Source of the DNA: Alviniconcha marisindica
Lineage: Eukaryota > Mollusca > Gastropoda > Provannidae
Length of the DNA stretch: 64,000 nucleotides
Assembly (NCBI GenBank): GCA_018857735.1
Contig: JABMCL010000374.1
Coordinates: forward strand, 302,501-366,500
Reading direction: 5' to 3'
Part shown: one piece after another, positions 24,596 to 37,524 of the stretch
How the letters are laid out: each line of letters starts with the position of its first letter
How positions within the stretch are numbered: the first letter of the stretch is position 1
The notes under the pieces: model-generated
What the model was told of the DNA's origin: nothing
What the model saw: only the letters and a program-made list of their open reading frames with translations
Database searches by the model: none
Translations under genes and position numbers: made by a program

Positions 24596-25650
24596 TGAAA
24601 ACCTTTTTGATGTATTTTAAACAGTAAGCGCATTTCTGGAGCTTGTGCTAAAGATTATTTTTTTCCATGGCTGTATAATTGTGCACAATGACATCACCTT
24701 GGAATACCACACTGATAGTGATACGGTACAAAAGTAGCAGCAGAGTCAGCACAGTGATGGTGGTTGCTCCCAAACGGAGAAGAAAGACTGCCCCTAAACA
24801 CACAGAGAAAGGTGGGTAGCGCTGCACCTGTGTACAGAGCAGATGTAGACATGTGGGGCAGTGGATGCACCCCCCCCCCCCACCCAGCACTGCGTCAACC
24901 TCAGGGTTTTGGGGAAGGAATGCTGACACAAACATGGTAGCAACATACGCAGCATTCAAACAAAGTTAGCAAATAATCACACATCACAATAACAGCAAGC
25001 AAATACAAGCTCATAATGGTTAAAAACAAATGTAAACTGTACGTTAACTGTACATAGTCTTGCCATTTGGAGAAGAAGAAAAAATTCACAATCTTAATTT
25101 AAAAGGTAATAAATCACATCGCTCAAGCTGAACACCATGATGTGCACAAAAAAGCTTCACACATTATGCACAATTATCAACAAAATCAAGAGTGCTCACA
25201 ATATTTACAATTTACAGGTGGAAAAAAGAAGAAGAAGAAAGCGTAACATGTAAGTAACACATACTAATTCAACAAGACACTCTCTAAGTGAAATATATTT
25301 AATATATTTCACTTCAACAGCAAAGCAATGAAGAAATACAGCCACAAAATGCAAATACTCTTGACACATTTCTTGTATGAAAGTAATCCGAGTTTACAAA
25401 TAATGGGCTTAATGGCTTACTCAACACATGTAACAAAAGTTCCATAAACTCAGCCCATTAACACTCACTGTTTACGGCAAAACTTGTGTTCCTTACAACA
25501 TGCTCATCCATTTAAACCCACTGTGCAAACTCTAAGTAAACACACCACATTTTCACATACATTACATATGTTGTATCTACAAAGTGGGCAAGCAGAGGTT
25601 TGTGCAAACAGGAAACGGCAGTGCAAACCAAGTGGAAGAAGCATCACAAC
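24596..25650. other. AT-rich DNA, no gene recognised; contains a 29-nt palindrome
   Basis: Open frames on the minus strand (for example 24,959-24,648 with hydrophobic stretches) match no known family. A near-perfect palindrome lies at 25,286-25,314. A C-run lies at 24,871-24,882. Confidence 0.45.
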
Positions 25651-25654
25651 AGCT

Positions 25655-25868
25655 CAACAGCTTACAGCCAGCCAACAGCTTACAGCCAGCCAACAGCTTT
25701 CCCCATCAGCCAGCCAACAGCATAAAGCCAGCCAAAAACGTTCCCCGTCAGCCAGCCAACAGCTTACAGCCAGCCAACAGCATACAGCCAGCCAACCAAC
25801 AGCTTACAGCCAGCCAACAGCTTACAGCCAGCCAACAGCTTTCCCCATCAGCCAGCCAACAGCAGCAG
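25655..25868. repeat. Short-unit tandem repeat (cagccagccaacagctta type)
   Basis: About ten imperfect units of 16-26 bp with the shared core cagccagccaacagc and variable inserts such as ttccccat. Confidence 0.9.
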
Positions 25869-26384
25869 TTTTCCTGCTAGACATTTACTAAGCAAAAAAA
25901 AAAAGCAAAAAAAAAGAGCAAATATTTCCAGAACCCTCCTCGGCCCCCACCCTCTCCCCTCCCCCTTTAAAAATAGTAACAACAACAGTAACAAATCACT
26001 GACACTGTACACCCACTATCTCCTAATACAATTTCTTTGACTGGCATTTTAGAAATGACTAAAAGGCCATGACCTTGAAAAGATCTACATTTCCCCCAGC
26101 TCCAGGCAGGGTTCGCACAACCATATTTTTTTCAAGACTCAGAAAAACCCTTCAAAATTTCCAAACTGTCAAAATGTTGCATGAACCCTACAAATGGATT
26201 TTTTCTTCTTTTTTCCTATCTGCGTGAGTGAAATATGTCCATGTGGCCAATCCACGTGTTTGTACCTGAGAAAAGCCAATGCTGACCATCACATCAAACA
26301 TACAGCAGCCTGACTGCTTCCCAATGTAATTCAGTTTTGCTGTAGTCATTTTTCAGCCTTCTTGTTAAGCATTTGAAAGTGAAG
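25869..26384. other. Unique stretch, no gene recognised
   Basis: Starts with A-rich tracts (25,893-25,922). No coding region recognised. Confidence 0.45.
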
Positions 26385-26588
26385 GCCGTTTGGCTGCTGT
26401 TTCCTCTGTGTATACGTATTTCAGTCTGTTTAACTTTAAATACTTGCTATTTCCTCTGTATGTATTTCAGTCTGTTTAACTTTAAATACTTGCTGTTTCT
26501 TACATGTGTACAAATTTCAGTCTGTCTAACTTTAAATGTTTGCTGTTTCTTCAATGTGTACAGGTTTAGCTTGTTAATTTTAAATGCA
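26385..26588. repeat. Tandem repeat, about 50-bp unit, 4 copies
   Basis: Unit contains tttcagtctgtttaacttta and a variable tgctgtttcttacatgtgt part. Copies are diverged. Confidence 0.85.
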
Positions 26589-26773
26589 TTTTAATATTAT
26601 CCAATTATCATCAATATTATGTAATTATCAAAGAGGCTGTTCTACTCTGTAAGCTGTTTATGTTTTACATCTTCTATAAAGCGTTTTGAGCACAGTATGG
26701 CTATTGTGCTTCAAAAATCTTCTGTACTGAATCCATAAGCAAGACTTCCTAAGACAGTAAGAGCACTTTATAA

Positions 26774-27002
26774 ATGGACTGCCCACACACCAACAGAGAG
26801 CACTGCCCACACACCAAGGGAGAGCACTGCCAGTGCACTGCCCACACACCATGGGAGAGCACTGCCAGTGGACTGCCCACACACCAAGGGAGAGCACTGC
26901 CAGTGGACTGCCCACACACCAAGGGAGAGCACTGCCAGTGGACTGCCCACACACCAAGGGAGAGCACTGCCAGTGGACTGCCCACACACCAAGAGAGAAG
27001 CC
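26774..27002. repeat. Minisatellite, 35-bp unit, about 6 copies
   Basis: Unit: gactgcccacacaccaaggg then agagcactgccagtg. The first copies are shorter. Confidence 0.95.
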
Positions 27003-27474
27003 CAAACTGTGTCAGCAAGCAGCTACATTAACACAATGGCTGCACTGAATTCATTATCTTTTCAGTTCAGGTCAAAGTGCCACAGGGCTGAAAAGTCTGA
27101 CACCGGTGCTACCAAACTGGTGCTCCTTGATGTGCAAATTACTGACAGGTTAGTGGCTACTCAAGTTGACTGCATGCAAGTACATAGAAAAATGTACCCC
27201 TCAATAACTGCTGAGGATAAAGGAGGGAGAGATTTTGAAAGTAAACATGAAGGGACATTTGCCTCAAGCTTAAAGTGGAGGGAGCAAACAGGAGTACCAT
27301 AAAAACAAAGAAAAAGAAAAGACATACGGGTCAAAAAGTTAATATCACAAATATCAGAATGCTCCAAATTCACAGCACCTGAAAGAAAAAGAAAACAAAA
27401 AGATTTGACCTTTGGCCTGCACAACAGGTCACCTATCCACACCTATTTCACTTCCCCTCTTTCCTGCTAACACT
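27003..27474. other. Unique stretch, no gene recognised
   Basis: Open frames are short and unrecognised. If the last coding exon of the MBD5/6-like gene is right, this could be part of its 3'UTR. Confidence 0.4.
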
Positions 27475-28022
27475 ATTCATTCTCCGCATCCTCGTATCTT
27501 CTGCTTGTATGCCGGTTCTGTCCACAGCGTCCTATTGTATATTAACACTATTCATTCCCCGCATCCTCTGTTTGTATGCCGGTTCTGTCCACAGTGTCCT
27601 ACATATTAACACTATTCATTCTCTGCATCCTCTTTTCTTCTGTTTGTATGCTGGTTCCATCCACAGTGTCCTACATATTAACACTATTCATTCTCTACAT
27701 CCTCTTTTGTTTGTATGCCGGTTCTGTCCACAGTGTCCTACATATTAACACTATTCATTCTCTACATCCTCTTTTGTTTGTATGCCGGTTCTGTCCACAG
27801 TGTCCTACATATTAACACTATTCATTCTCTGCATCCTCTTTTCTTCTGTTTGTATGCCGGTTCTGTCCACAGTGTCCTACATATTAACACTATTCATTCT
27901 CTACATCCTCTTTTGTTTGTATGCCGGTTCTGTCCACAGTGTCCTACATATTAACACTATTCATTCTCTACATCCTCTTTTCTTCTGTTTGTATGCCGGT
28001 TCTGTCCACAGTGTCCCACACA
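27475..28022. repeat. Minisatellite, about 65-72-bp unit, 8 copies
   Basis: The unit holds ttgtatgccggttctgtcca and catattaacactattcattc; units differ by the presence of ttctt. It lies just downstream (minus-strand sense) of the proposed MBD5/6 stop codon, so it may be transcribed in the 3'UTR. Confidence 0.93.
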
Positions 28023-28078
28023 CTCACCACACAAAGCTCTCTGCCATTCACTAACTCTGCCGCTAAAACTGTAAGGTG

Positions 28079-28167
28079 TTACGTTCGCACAGGGCCCTGG
28101 CCCACCAGATTCTGCGCCGGTGATGAGATAACAACTGCCGCCAAGCCTCCTGGTCCGTTGGTCAAGC
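28079..28167 (-). CDS. MBD5/6-like exon 9 (proposed terminal coding exon)
   Basis: After a (GT)n tract acting as pyrimidine-alternating acceptor region, gtgtttgcag|GCTTGACC opens a frame in the phase required by exon 8, giving SKGLTNGPGGLAAVVISS, then PAQNLVGQGPVRT and TAA at 28,081-28,079. The phase match and a strong cag acceptor support it, but only 29 codons are involved, so a different terminal exon cannot be excluded. Confidence 0.6.
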
Positions 28168-28169
28168 CT

Positions 28170-28224
<55 letters not shown>

Positions 28225-29253
28225 CATGCATGTACACACACACACACACACACACACAACACACACACACACACACACACACAAGATCCAATAAAACAGT
28301 ATGAAATGAAACAGCATGACGTAACAAAACCCTAGACAATGGCAGCTAGCCAACACCTACTGAAGCCAAATGAAAAAACACAAACACGATTCTGAAAAAC
28401 ATTCAAAATGACTACTACACTTCTTTGCACTTTATCATGAAATAAATTCCACTGCCAAGTGCAAAACAAAATGTAAAGTGCCAAAGTTTCAGAAGTTCAT
28501 AACTTACACCAGGCACGTAAGTAAGTTGGTGTTTTACGCCCAGTCAACTGGTACGGTTATATCAGGGTGGTACACCAGGCACATAGCCACAAATATTTTG
28601 TATTGGTTTACTTACACTTTACACAAAAAGTACTGCATCACTTACAAATCTGGAGGGGAAAAAAAGAGAAAAACAACACCAAAAACCCACTACCATTTTG
28701 ATGGACCTATTATAATATTAATAGGATTATTCAGGCTGGTTACTGAAAGTTCCGAGGTTTAAAAGATACGAGAACACAAACATGCTTTAAAAAAACTGAA
28801 CCTTCGTTATGCCTTCAAATGTGTTAGCTTTTGTTAAACTGCGGATAACATTCTCCACCTTGATGTACCTTACACGTGTTACGGTGTGTTCTCTGCTGTG
28901 TGTACTACTCCTGGCCCACAGTAACAGGGGAGCCAAGCAAAGGAAAGCATTTAAGGGAGGTAACTGCCATTAGCTTCGGGAATGTCCCGTTTGACTGTTT
29001 CTGTCACTTCTGGATTTCCGACTGCATGTCGCTCTTACAATTTGGATTTTCATGCCAGTTGGGACCAGATCCCCCCCCAAGAAATTAAGCCGAATGAAGA
29101 AGAAGAAAAAGAAAAAAAGAGGAAAAGAAACCTGAATCAGTGAATGTTGTACAACAAAAAGCAAATCTCAATGCTCACAGGGCAGTTTTTTTAGTGCATG
29201 GCTGAGTCAATCTGGCTGGCGTACCTTTGACAATGAAAGCCAAATTTGCATGC

Positions 29254-29295
<42 letters not shown>

Positions 29296-31298
29296 TGTTT
29301 CCAAATCTATACTCTTTAGAATGTTTTGAAGAGGGTGAAAATACCCTTTAAAATGCCCACACAGGGGTGAGTGTACCCTCTAGAGTCAGGAAAAATGGAG
29401 ATACCTGATCCGCACACCCAGTTTGGACACTAAAGGTAGAAAGTTTCCCTTTGCAAATACTAAATCAGACTCTATCTATTTAGCCTATTGTATCAGTGAA
29501 TGTCAGCATACCAAGTTTGGAACCAAAAGGTTCATGGAAAGATCATGTGTTTGACAAACATTTACTCACAAACAGCAGCAGATTTTATGACTCTTACCTT
29601 GCTGAGTGTTGCCATAGCAACAAAGGCTCCTCACAAAGCCACAAGTTACAAAGTAAAAATACACCCTTATAAAGTTGTATCCTGTTCTGAACAAATGTAT
29701 CCACAGTTTACAAGATATGGGAGAGTTGAGCTGGGGCGGGGGAAGGGGGGGGTGACAGACATCGCTGACTGCTCACATACTGGAGTGTGACAGACATGGT
29801 TGACGGATCACATACTGGAGTGTGACAGACATGGATGACGGATCACATACTGGAGTGTGACAGACATGGGTGACTGGTACACATACTGGAGTGTGACAGA
29901 CCTGGATGACGGATCACATACTGGAGTGTGACACTGACAGACATAGTTGACGGATCACATACTGGAGTGTGACAGACATGGATGACGGATCACATACTCG
30001 AGTGTGACAGACATGGTTGACAGATCACATACTGGAGTGTGACAGACATGGTTGACGGATCACATACTGGAGTGTGACAGACATGGATGACAGATCACAT
30101 ACTGGAGTGTGACAGACATGGATGACGGATCACATACTGGAGTGTGACAGACATGGATGACGGATCACATACTGGAGTGTGACAGACATGGATGGATGAC
30201 AGATCACATACTGGAGTGTGATAGATGGCTGACTGATCTCACACTGGAGTGTGACAGACATGGCTGACTGATCACACACTGGAGTGTGACAGACATGGCT
30301 GACTGACCATACACTGGAGTGTGACAGACATGGATGACTGATCACATACTGGAGAGCACCCTGACATATTTACCTTTACTGGGAGTCACCACGGAGCACC
30401 TGTCCTCTATCCCTCGCTTCACTGCCCTCCGTCGACCACCCGTCACGTTTCCATGGAGATCGGATGAACATTCTCCGTTGACAGCCGTGTGCAGAGTCAG
30501 GTTGTTGGAATCCAGCCGGTTCTGAGCACCGGCCTTTGCAGCCAACCTGGTCTTGAGACCTTCAGCCTGGCCGGCTTTGCCCTGATCACTGCCTGTGGAG
30601 GAGGCTTTGTGGGGCACATCTGAGGACACCATCGGCTGGACAGTCTGAACTCTCGGCGTCGATGATGACGGGGCAGCCGGGGGATCCTGAGTCTGCGCAG
30701 TGTTGGGAGTGGATTTTTGCGATTTGGAATCGGGAGACTGCTGATCCCCAGTGCAGGCCTCCGCACTGGAGTCAACGGCTTCTTGCGTCCAGCAAGCATC
30801 CCCAGCCTCTCTATCTTCGCTCACTGAGGCAGCGGCGTTGTCAGCACCAAGGGCACCTCCCTCTTTCACCGCCTCTGCATCTTGCTGAATGCCTGCGCCC
30901 TCGTGCTGCTGCGCCGCAGCGGCTGCCGCTTGGTCCTGCGGCTGCGTGCCACTGGCTTGCTGCTGCAGGTGAGCGAAGATGTGTGCCGGAAGAGCCTGCG
31001 CCATGGAGGGGTCCACTGCCGTCACCTGGTCACAGTAACCACTCCGGTCAACAGCACCACCACCATGTGTCTCTTGTTCAGACTTCACCGACAAATCAAC
31101 ATCAATTCAGTGTAAAATCCATAGCACTAAGACTGCAATACGGAAGTTTAAAAGAAAGTTTCTAATCTGGTATTTCTGCTCCAACCAGTCACTTCTACAG
31201 TTCTAGTTCTAGCACCATGCATGGGAAGAAGCTTGTCCTGAAAAGGTTATTTCCTCCAAGGGTCAAGTGGTAACACAAACACCCACACGCATGCATGC

Positions 31299-31350
<52 letters not shown>

Positions 31351-33584
31351 CTCGCACACTGAGCTATCTGAATGGTACCTCAGGCATGCATCGGACAGTA
31401 AAATTCACACTGGAGCATAGGCTTACTAACAGGCATTATTAATACTAATACGCAACACATCAATAGGCCCAGAGTGTCAAGACTGAAGAGATTACCTGCA
31501 GCCAATGCATCTCTGTGGCCTTTCACGATGCCACCCCTGCTCCTAGTCCTCATCCAATAATAATCTTTATAAATCCATGAGGATGGATGCAGCCTACTAG
31601 AAGTGTGAGAAAATCTACAGGGCATGCAGTGTGCCAGGGATGATGGCATGTACACGGCATTTCTACACTGGTGGCTGCTTATCTCCCCTCATCCCACTCT
31701 GTCCGTCAACTCTCCCAACTCCCGCTGCCTTCACCTGCCCGTCTTGAACACAAGGCAAGCGCTGGCCAGTCCAGGTCCAGGTTCATAGTTTCACAATGCT
31801 ATCTCTTCCCCCTTCTCTGTGAATCCAGCACTTGTACTGCTGTATAATTTTATCCCTCCCCTAAGTTCTCTGTGAATCCAGCACTCACAGAGTCATACAA
31901 TACATACAGCAGTAGAATTTTATCCCTCCCCTAAGTTCTCTGTGAATCAAGCACTCATAGAGTCATACAGCAGTAAAATTTCATCCCTCCCCTAAGTTCT
32001 CTGTGAATCCAGCACTTGTACTGCTGCAGCAGCATACCAAGTTTGACAGCAAGAAGTGGAGCTGTTCAGAAAAAGTGGGACTTTGCTGGACAATGCTGAG
32101 CTCTGAAGGCAGTGAGTTTACAACTGTGGTACTGGGACAGAGACGTTGCTGGACAATGCAGAGCTCTGCAGAAAAAATGGGACTTTGCTGGACAATGCTG
32201 AACTCTGAAGGCAGCGAGTTTACAACTGTGGTACTGGGACAGAGACGTTGCCGGACAATGCAGAGCTCTGCAGAAAAAATGGGACTTTGCTGGACAATGC
32301 TGAGCTCTGAAGGCAGCGAGTTTACAACTGTGGTACTGGGACAGAGACGTTGCTGGACAATGCAGAGCTCTGCAGAAAAAATGGGACTTTGCTGGACAAT
32401 GCTGAGCTCTGAAGGCAGCGAGTTTACAACTGTGGTACTGGGACAGAGACGTTGCTGGACAATGCAGAGCTCTGCAGAAAAAATGGGACTTTGCTGGACA
32501 ATGCTGAGCTCTGAAGGCAGCGAGTTTACAACTGTGGTACTGGGACAGAGACGTTGCTGGACAATGCAGAGCTCTGCAGAAAAAATGGGACTTTGCTGGA
32601 CAATGCTGAGCTCTGAAGGCAGCGAGTTTACAACTGTGGTACTGGGACAGAGACGTTGCTGGACAATGCAGAGCTCTGCAGAAAAAATGGGACTTTGCTG
32701 GACAATGCTGAGCTCTGAAGGCAGCGAGTTTACAACTGTGGTACTGGGACAGAGACGTTGCTGGACAATGCAGAGCTCTGAAGGCAGCGAGTTTACAACT
32801 GTGGTACTGGGACAGAGACTTTGCTGGACAATGCGGAGCTCTGAAGGCAGCGAGTTTACAACTGTGGTACTGGGACAGAGACTTTGCTGGACAATGCGGA
32901 GCTCTGAAGGCAGCGAGTTTACAACTGTGGTACTGGGACAGAGAAACTTAGAGTTAGAGCACCTACCTGGTGTGGAATGCAGCCTTGCAGCTGCTGCCAG
33001 ACCAGCTGCTGCAACTGGAGGGTTTGCAGCTGTTGCAGCTGCAGACTGTTGAGGCTGTTCCACATCTGCTGGATACCCAATGGAGTCAGGGCCACTGTGC
33101 CCAGCTGGGACAGGTCGGGCACCGCTGCCGACTGGGGCGCTGTGGGCAGAAACACCTGGGTGGTATTGCACAACTTGTCCATTGGAGCCGGGTTGCTCAG
33201 CACCTGCATCAGGGGAACTGCCCCGCCAGGCAAGACCAACACCTGGGGTTGTTGCTGCTGTTGCTGACCATCTCCCACTACCGGAAATGTCTGCTGAGCG
33301 TTTTGCTCCTGGTCTTTGTCAATTTCCGATTCACCTTCTTCTGACTTCTCCTCAGGCACAGACTCTGACGCGACGGCCTTTTCTTCATCCGCCTGCTCTG
33401 TTTCCATCTCTCCTTGGGCGGGCAGTGCGTTGTGGGCCTTGTCCTCTGGGGACAGCTGCGCAGCGGCCTTGGCAGGGAGCTGGGACCCCGGGGCGGCCAA
33501 GGGGGTGGTGATCAGCAAGGGGTTGGCAAAAGCTGCCGCAGCAACTGCAGGCAAGGCCAGAGCATTCAGGAACTGTGCTGTTGT

Positions 33585-33636
<52 letters not shown>

Positions 33637-36600
33637 GTGACCAGTGCTGGTGCGGTGCCCACCGCTGGGATGACCTGGGTCAGGCTGTTGGTGACGTTGG
33701 TGACCATGGGGAGGGAGATGGGCGGCATGGTGGCGTTGAAGGCCAGGATGGAAGGGAGGAGGTTGTTCAGCATGAGGGTGTCCCCGCAGCCAACACCGCC
33801 GCTGTCGGAAGCTGCCGGCACGACGCCCTGTCCCAGCTGCTGGGGCAGGTTCTGGTTGACATTTGAAGCCAGGCCTTGGGGTTGGGTCTGCTGCCCCAGG
33901 TTCGGCACCACCGCAGGCATGTTCTGCTGCACCTGACTCAAGTTCTGCGCAAAACTTTGGTTGATGCTGTGCCCTATATTATGCGCCACGTGTACACTGT
34001 GGCTTGGATTGCTGGAAACGCTGTGCTGCGGCAGATGATGGATGGTGGACCCTGTGGCTTTCACAGTGGCCGACGCCATTTGCGGAGAGAAGGAACCCTG
34101 ACTGGGCGCCAGCGCCTGGCCGCCCGGTGACGCAGTGGCCACAGCGTCAACCACGCTGGTCAGAACTTTGGGTGAAAGGCTGAACGCTTTGCTGACGCTG
34201 GTGCCCATGGAAACATTAGCCACCAGGTTGCCGGACAAGTCCACGGAGATTCCCTGAATAGGCTCCACCCCCAGCCCCACCAGCTGTTGATTGACAGGCA
34301 GCAAGATGTTGAAAGGCAGCCCCTGCAGCGCTGGCATCCCCGGGACGCCTGGAGTGAGAATGGCACCATTCTGCAACTGCGTGGCAGGCATGACCCCTGC
34401 TGTCATCACATTGCCGTTGGGGACTAGCTGAACGGGCAGCGTTCCTGTCTGGTTCAGGTTCGAAACGCCTGCAGGGTTCACGCCCACCAGACCTGCAGCC
34501 ATCATCGTTGCCACCGTTTTAGCACTCAGCTCCCCGCTGCTGCTGACGGAAGAGGCTGCAGCGGGGTCCACCTGCTGCTGTTGCTGCTGCTGCAGCTGTT
34601 GTTGCTGTAGCTGTTGTTGTTGCAGCTGCTGCTGTTGGAGCTGCTGTTGCATAGCGGCGGTGGCTAGGAGCGACACGTCCTGCCCTGCCAGACCGTTGGC
34701 TTGCAGGATGGCCGGGAAGAAAAACGGGCCCAGCGGGCCTTGCTGGCAGAGTTGGGTCCTGGCTGCTGCCGTCAGAAGACTGCTGGCCGGAAACTCTGGA
34801 GCCGCGTTACCACTTTCACCCACCCCAAGAGACCCGCCCGTGTTGCCACCGGTTGCGGAATACTGTGCTAAAACTTGCTGAAGTGCCAAGAGATTCAGAC
34901 CGTTGTTCCCCCCGCCCACTAAAATTTGAGACAGATCAGGGATTTGCATCGGCGCTGTCCCGACGATTGTCCCTGCAATGCAGGGGTCAGCGACCTGATG
35001 CATCACAGGCGGTGCAAGGCTGCTGTGCTGTGGGAAGGAAGGTGGGGAAACACATTTCGGTAAGCAAGAGGGGTTCACGCTGTTGTTCACTTTGCTGGCA
35101 GCAGAGACAGCTTTCGTGCGATTCTTCACCTTGGGCGACGCCTTCTTCTTCGTCGCTTGAGGCGATGGCTGAGGGGTCGGCGCACCGCTTCCCTTGCATC
35201 GGCACACGCCCCCCACTGAACAGACAGACAATTTCGGAGACAACTGATCACACTCTGATTTCCTTACGACCAGTTTGTTGTTGTTGTGGTTGGTGTTGGC
35301 TGCTTGGCACCCACAGCCAACCTTGGCAGCAGAAGACTCAGCAAAATGGTGGGCAGGAGACGAGGAGAACTTGTCTGGCTCTGAGTGAGAGGGGGGCAGC
35401 TGGGCGGCCGGCTCCTGCTTGCATTCCACCTCCGGCCCCTTGACGCCGCCCACAGCGGCCGCTTGTCCGCAGTCCTGCTCCACCTTGATGAGCGGCACGG
35501 ACGGGGCGCAGCTGTCCGGGGAAGGCTTAGGGGCGGCGCCGGGGAGGCTGGTGGGGGAGTTGAGGTCGATGTTGCAGCTAGCTAAAGAGTTGTTGATGAT
35601 GGCGGCCTGCTGGGCAACGAACACGGCTGGGTTTTCCAGAAATGAAACAGAGCAGGACAAAGCACCTTCTGCAGGTGGGAACACAGCGGATGTGGTGGTG
35701 GTGGTGGTAGAGGTGAGAGACAGGGTGGACGGTATCACACATTTAGAAATGAGGGGGTTGACGGACGCCCCTCCAGCAGCACTTTTAACCTTGACACCTC
35801 CGTCACAAGGAGACGTCCGGTCGACTATGCTGTTCAGTTTCTGCTTGTCCTTTTTGCTGCGTGGCCGTTTGCTCTTAGGTTTCCCCGTTTCCAGCCACAG
35901 GGGTTCAGCCTGAGAGAACATCCCTGGGTACATGCCCCCACCCTGAAGCTCGGGTGGAAAGCCAGGGGGTGGGGCGGGACCATGGTGGGGTGGGGTGGGG
36001 CCGTGGTGGGGTGGGGGAGGTGGGTGCTGGGGCAGCCACAAGGGCTGGGAGTTCATGCGCATGTTCTGAAACACGGGGTGGGGCTGCGTCTGCTGGGGGT
36101 GATGATGGAGAAGGTTCTGAGGAGGGGGGTGGGGGTGCCCCAGGTGCCCCGACTGCTGCCCCATGCCCACGGGGTACACCATGGCGTTGGGGTAGCCGTG
36201 CTGGGGGTAACCCTGCACCTGCTGCAGCTGCGGATGCTGGTGTGGAGCGTGCGGGAAGCCCAGGGGGAACTGGGACTGGACCCCCAAATGGCTGACCGGG
36301 CGCGGCCCCTGCACCCCGAAGGAAGGGTGGGCGGGGGCCACGAAAGACATGTTGGCGCCCTGCGGGTGGGGCCCTGGGTGCAGCTGCTGCTGGGCTGGCT
36401 GCTGTTGCTGTTGCACGGAGTGCTGCTGCATGAAGTAGGACTGCTTCAGGTTCTCCTGCGACAGAACGCTGCACTGCACAGCACCGGAGGCAAAGTGCCT
36501 GGGGTCCATGTGGTTAGGGTTCAGACCTCCCATGGCCATCCTCACACCGCCACCAAAGCTGTGGTTGCGCCCCAGCTCCACCTTAGCCACAAACTGGGGG

Positions 36601-36883
36601 CCCAGACCTTCGGGGCCGTCTCCTGCCCCCACGGACCCCCCGGGGGTGCTACGCAGGCTGGGTGGGGACGAGTGGGTCATTGGAGAGGAGGGTGGGTACT
36701 GGGTCCCCGAGCCATCCACCGCGCATGTCGGGGTGGGGGTGGGGGTGGGTGGCCTGGCCCCTCCCTGAGACACCACCCCTCTCCCCGGCTCCTGCTTCAC
36801 CTCCGACATGCTCAACAACATGGACGCAGCTGCAGCAGCAACATCTGCTGTTGAGGTTTTGTGTGCAACGGTGTTGCTGGGTG

Positions 36884-36929
<46 letters not shown>

Positions 36930-37479
36930 GGCATGGGCTGAGGCAGCGGCATGCTTGTTGACAGCGTTGGTGATGGAGGTCTTTAACTTGGAGTCCACAA
37001 CCAGCGGAGAGACCAGCAGGGTGTTGTCGCCAAGTTTGCCTTTGTCTCGCTTCCGGCACTTTGCTGGGGGGCCGTCTGAATGTTTTGGTAAACAAAGATT
37101 GAAATGGAGTAAATAACAAAGCTTACACATTTAGCACAAAACATAACAAATGCAGGCCACCATTTCCATAGGTACAAAGCTCTATAATCAGCCATGACCA
37201 GTCGATAAACATAACTGTGACTAGATTTATTCCCAACAAACAACAAAATGGCTCGCACTGCTGCCCATCTCTAACACACAAATCATTCAGACAAGTGTAG
37301 CACTATTTGTCTCCTCCCCCACCACAAACACACACACACGCACCCCATCATCAAGAAAATCGCATAGAAACTATGGAATGCTTTCTCCCTTTTTTCCTGT
37401 TAAAAACTGGAGCACACGGAGAAAATGTCCTAGACGATGAGTCATGCTTACTTTCATCTTGTCAAAAGTAGAAAACACA

Positions 37480-37524
<45 letters not shown>

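Noticed and set aside
24648..24959. Minus-strand frame with a leucine-rich hydrophobic segment as a membrane protein
   Set aside because: Short, contains a poly-G/C-coded glycine run, no family resemblance.
30662..31165. Plus-strand frames opposite exons 7 and 8
   Set aside because: Shadows of the MBD5/6-like coding strand; only the minus-strand frame carries conserved motifs.
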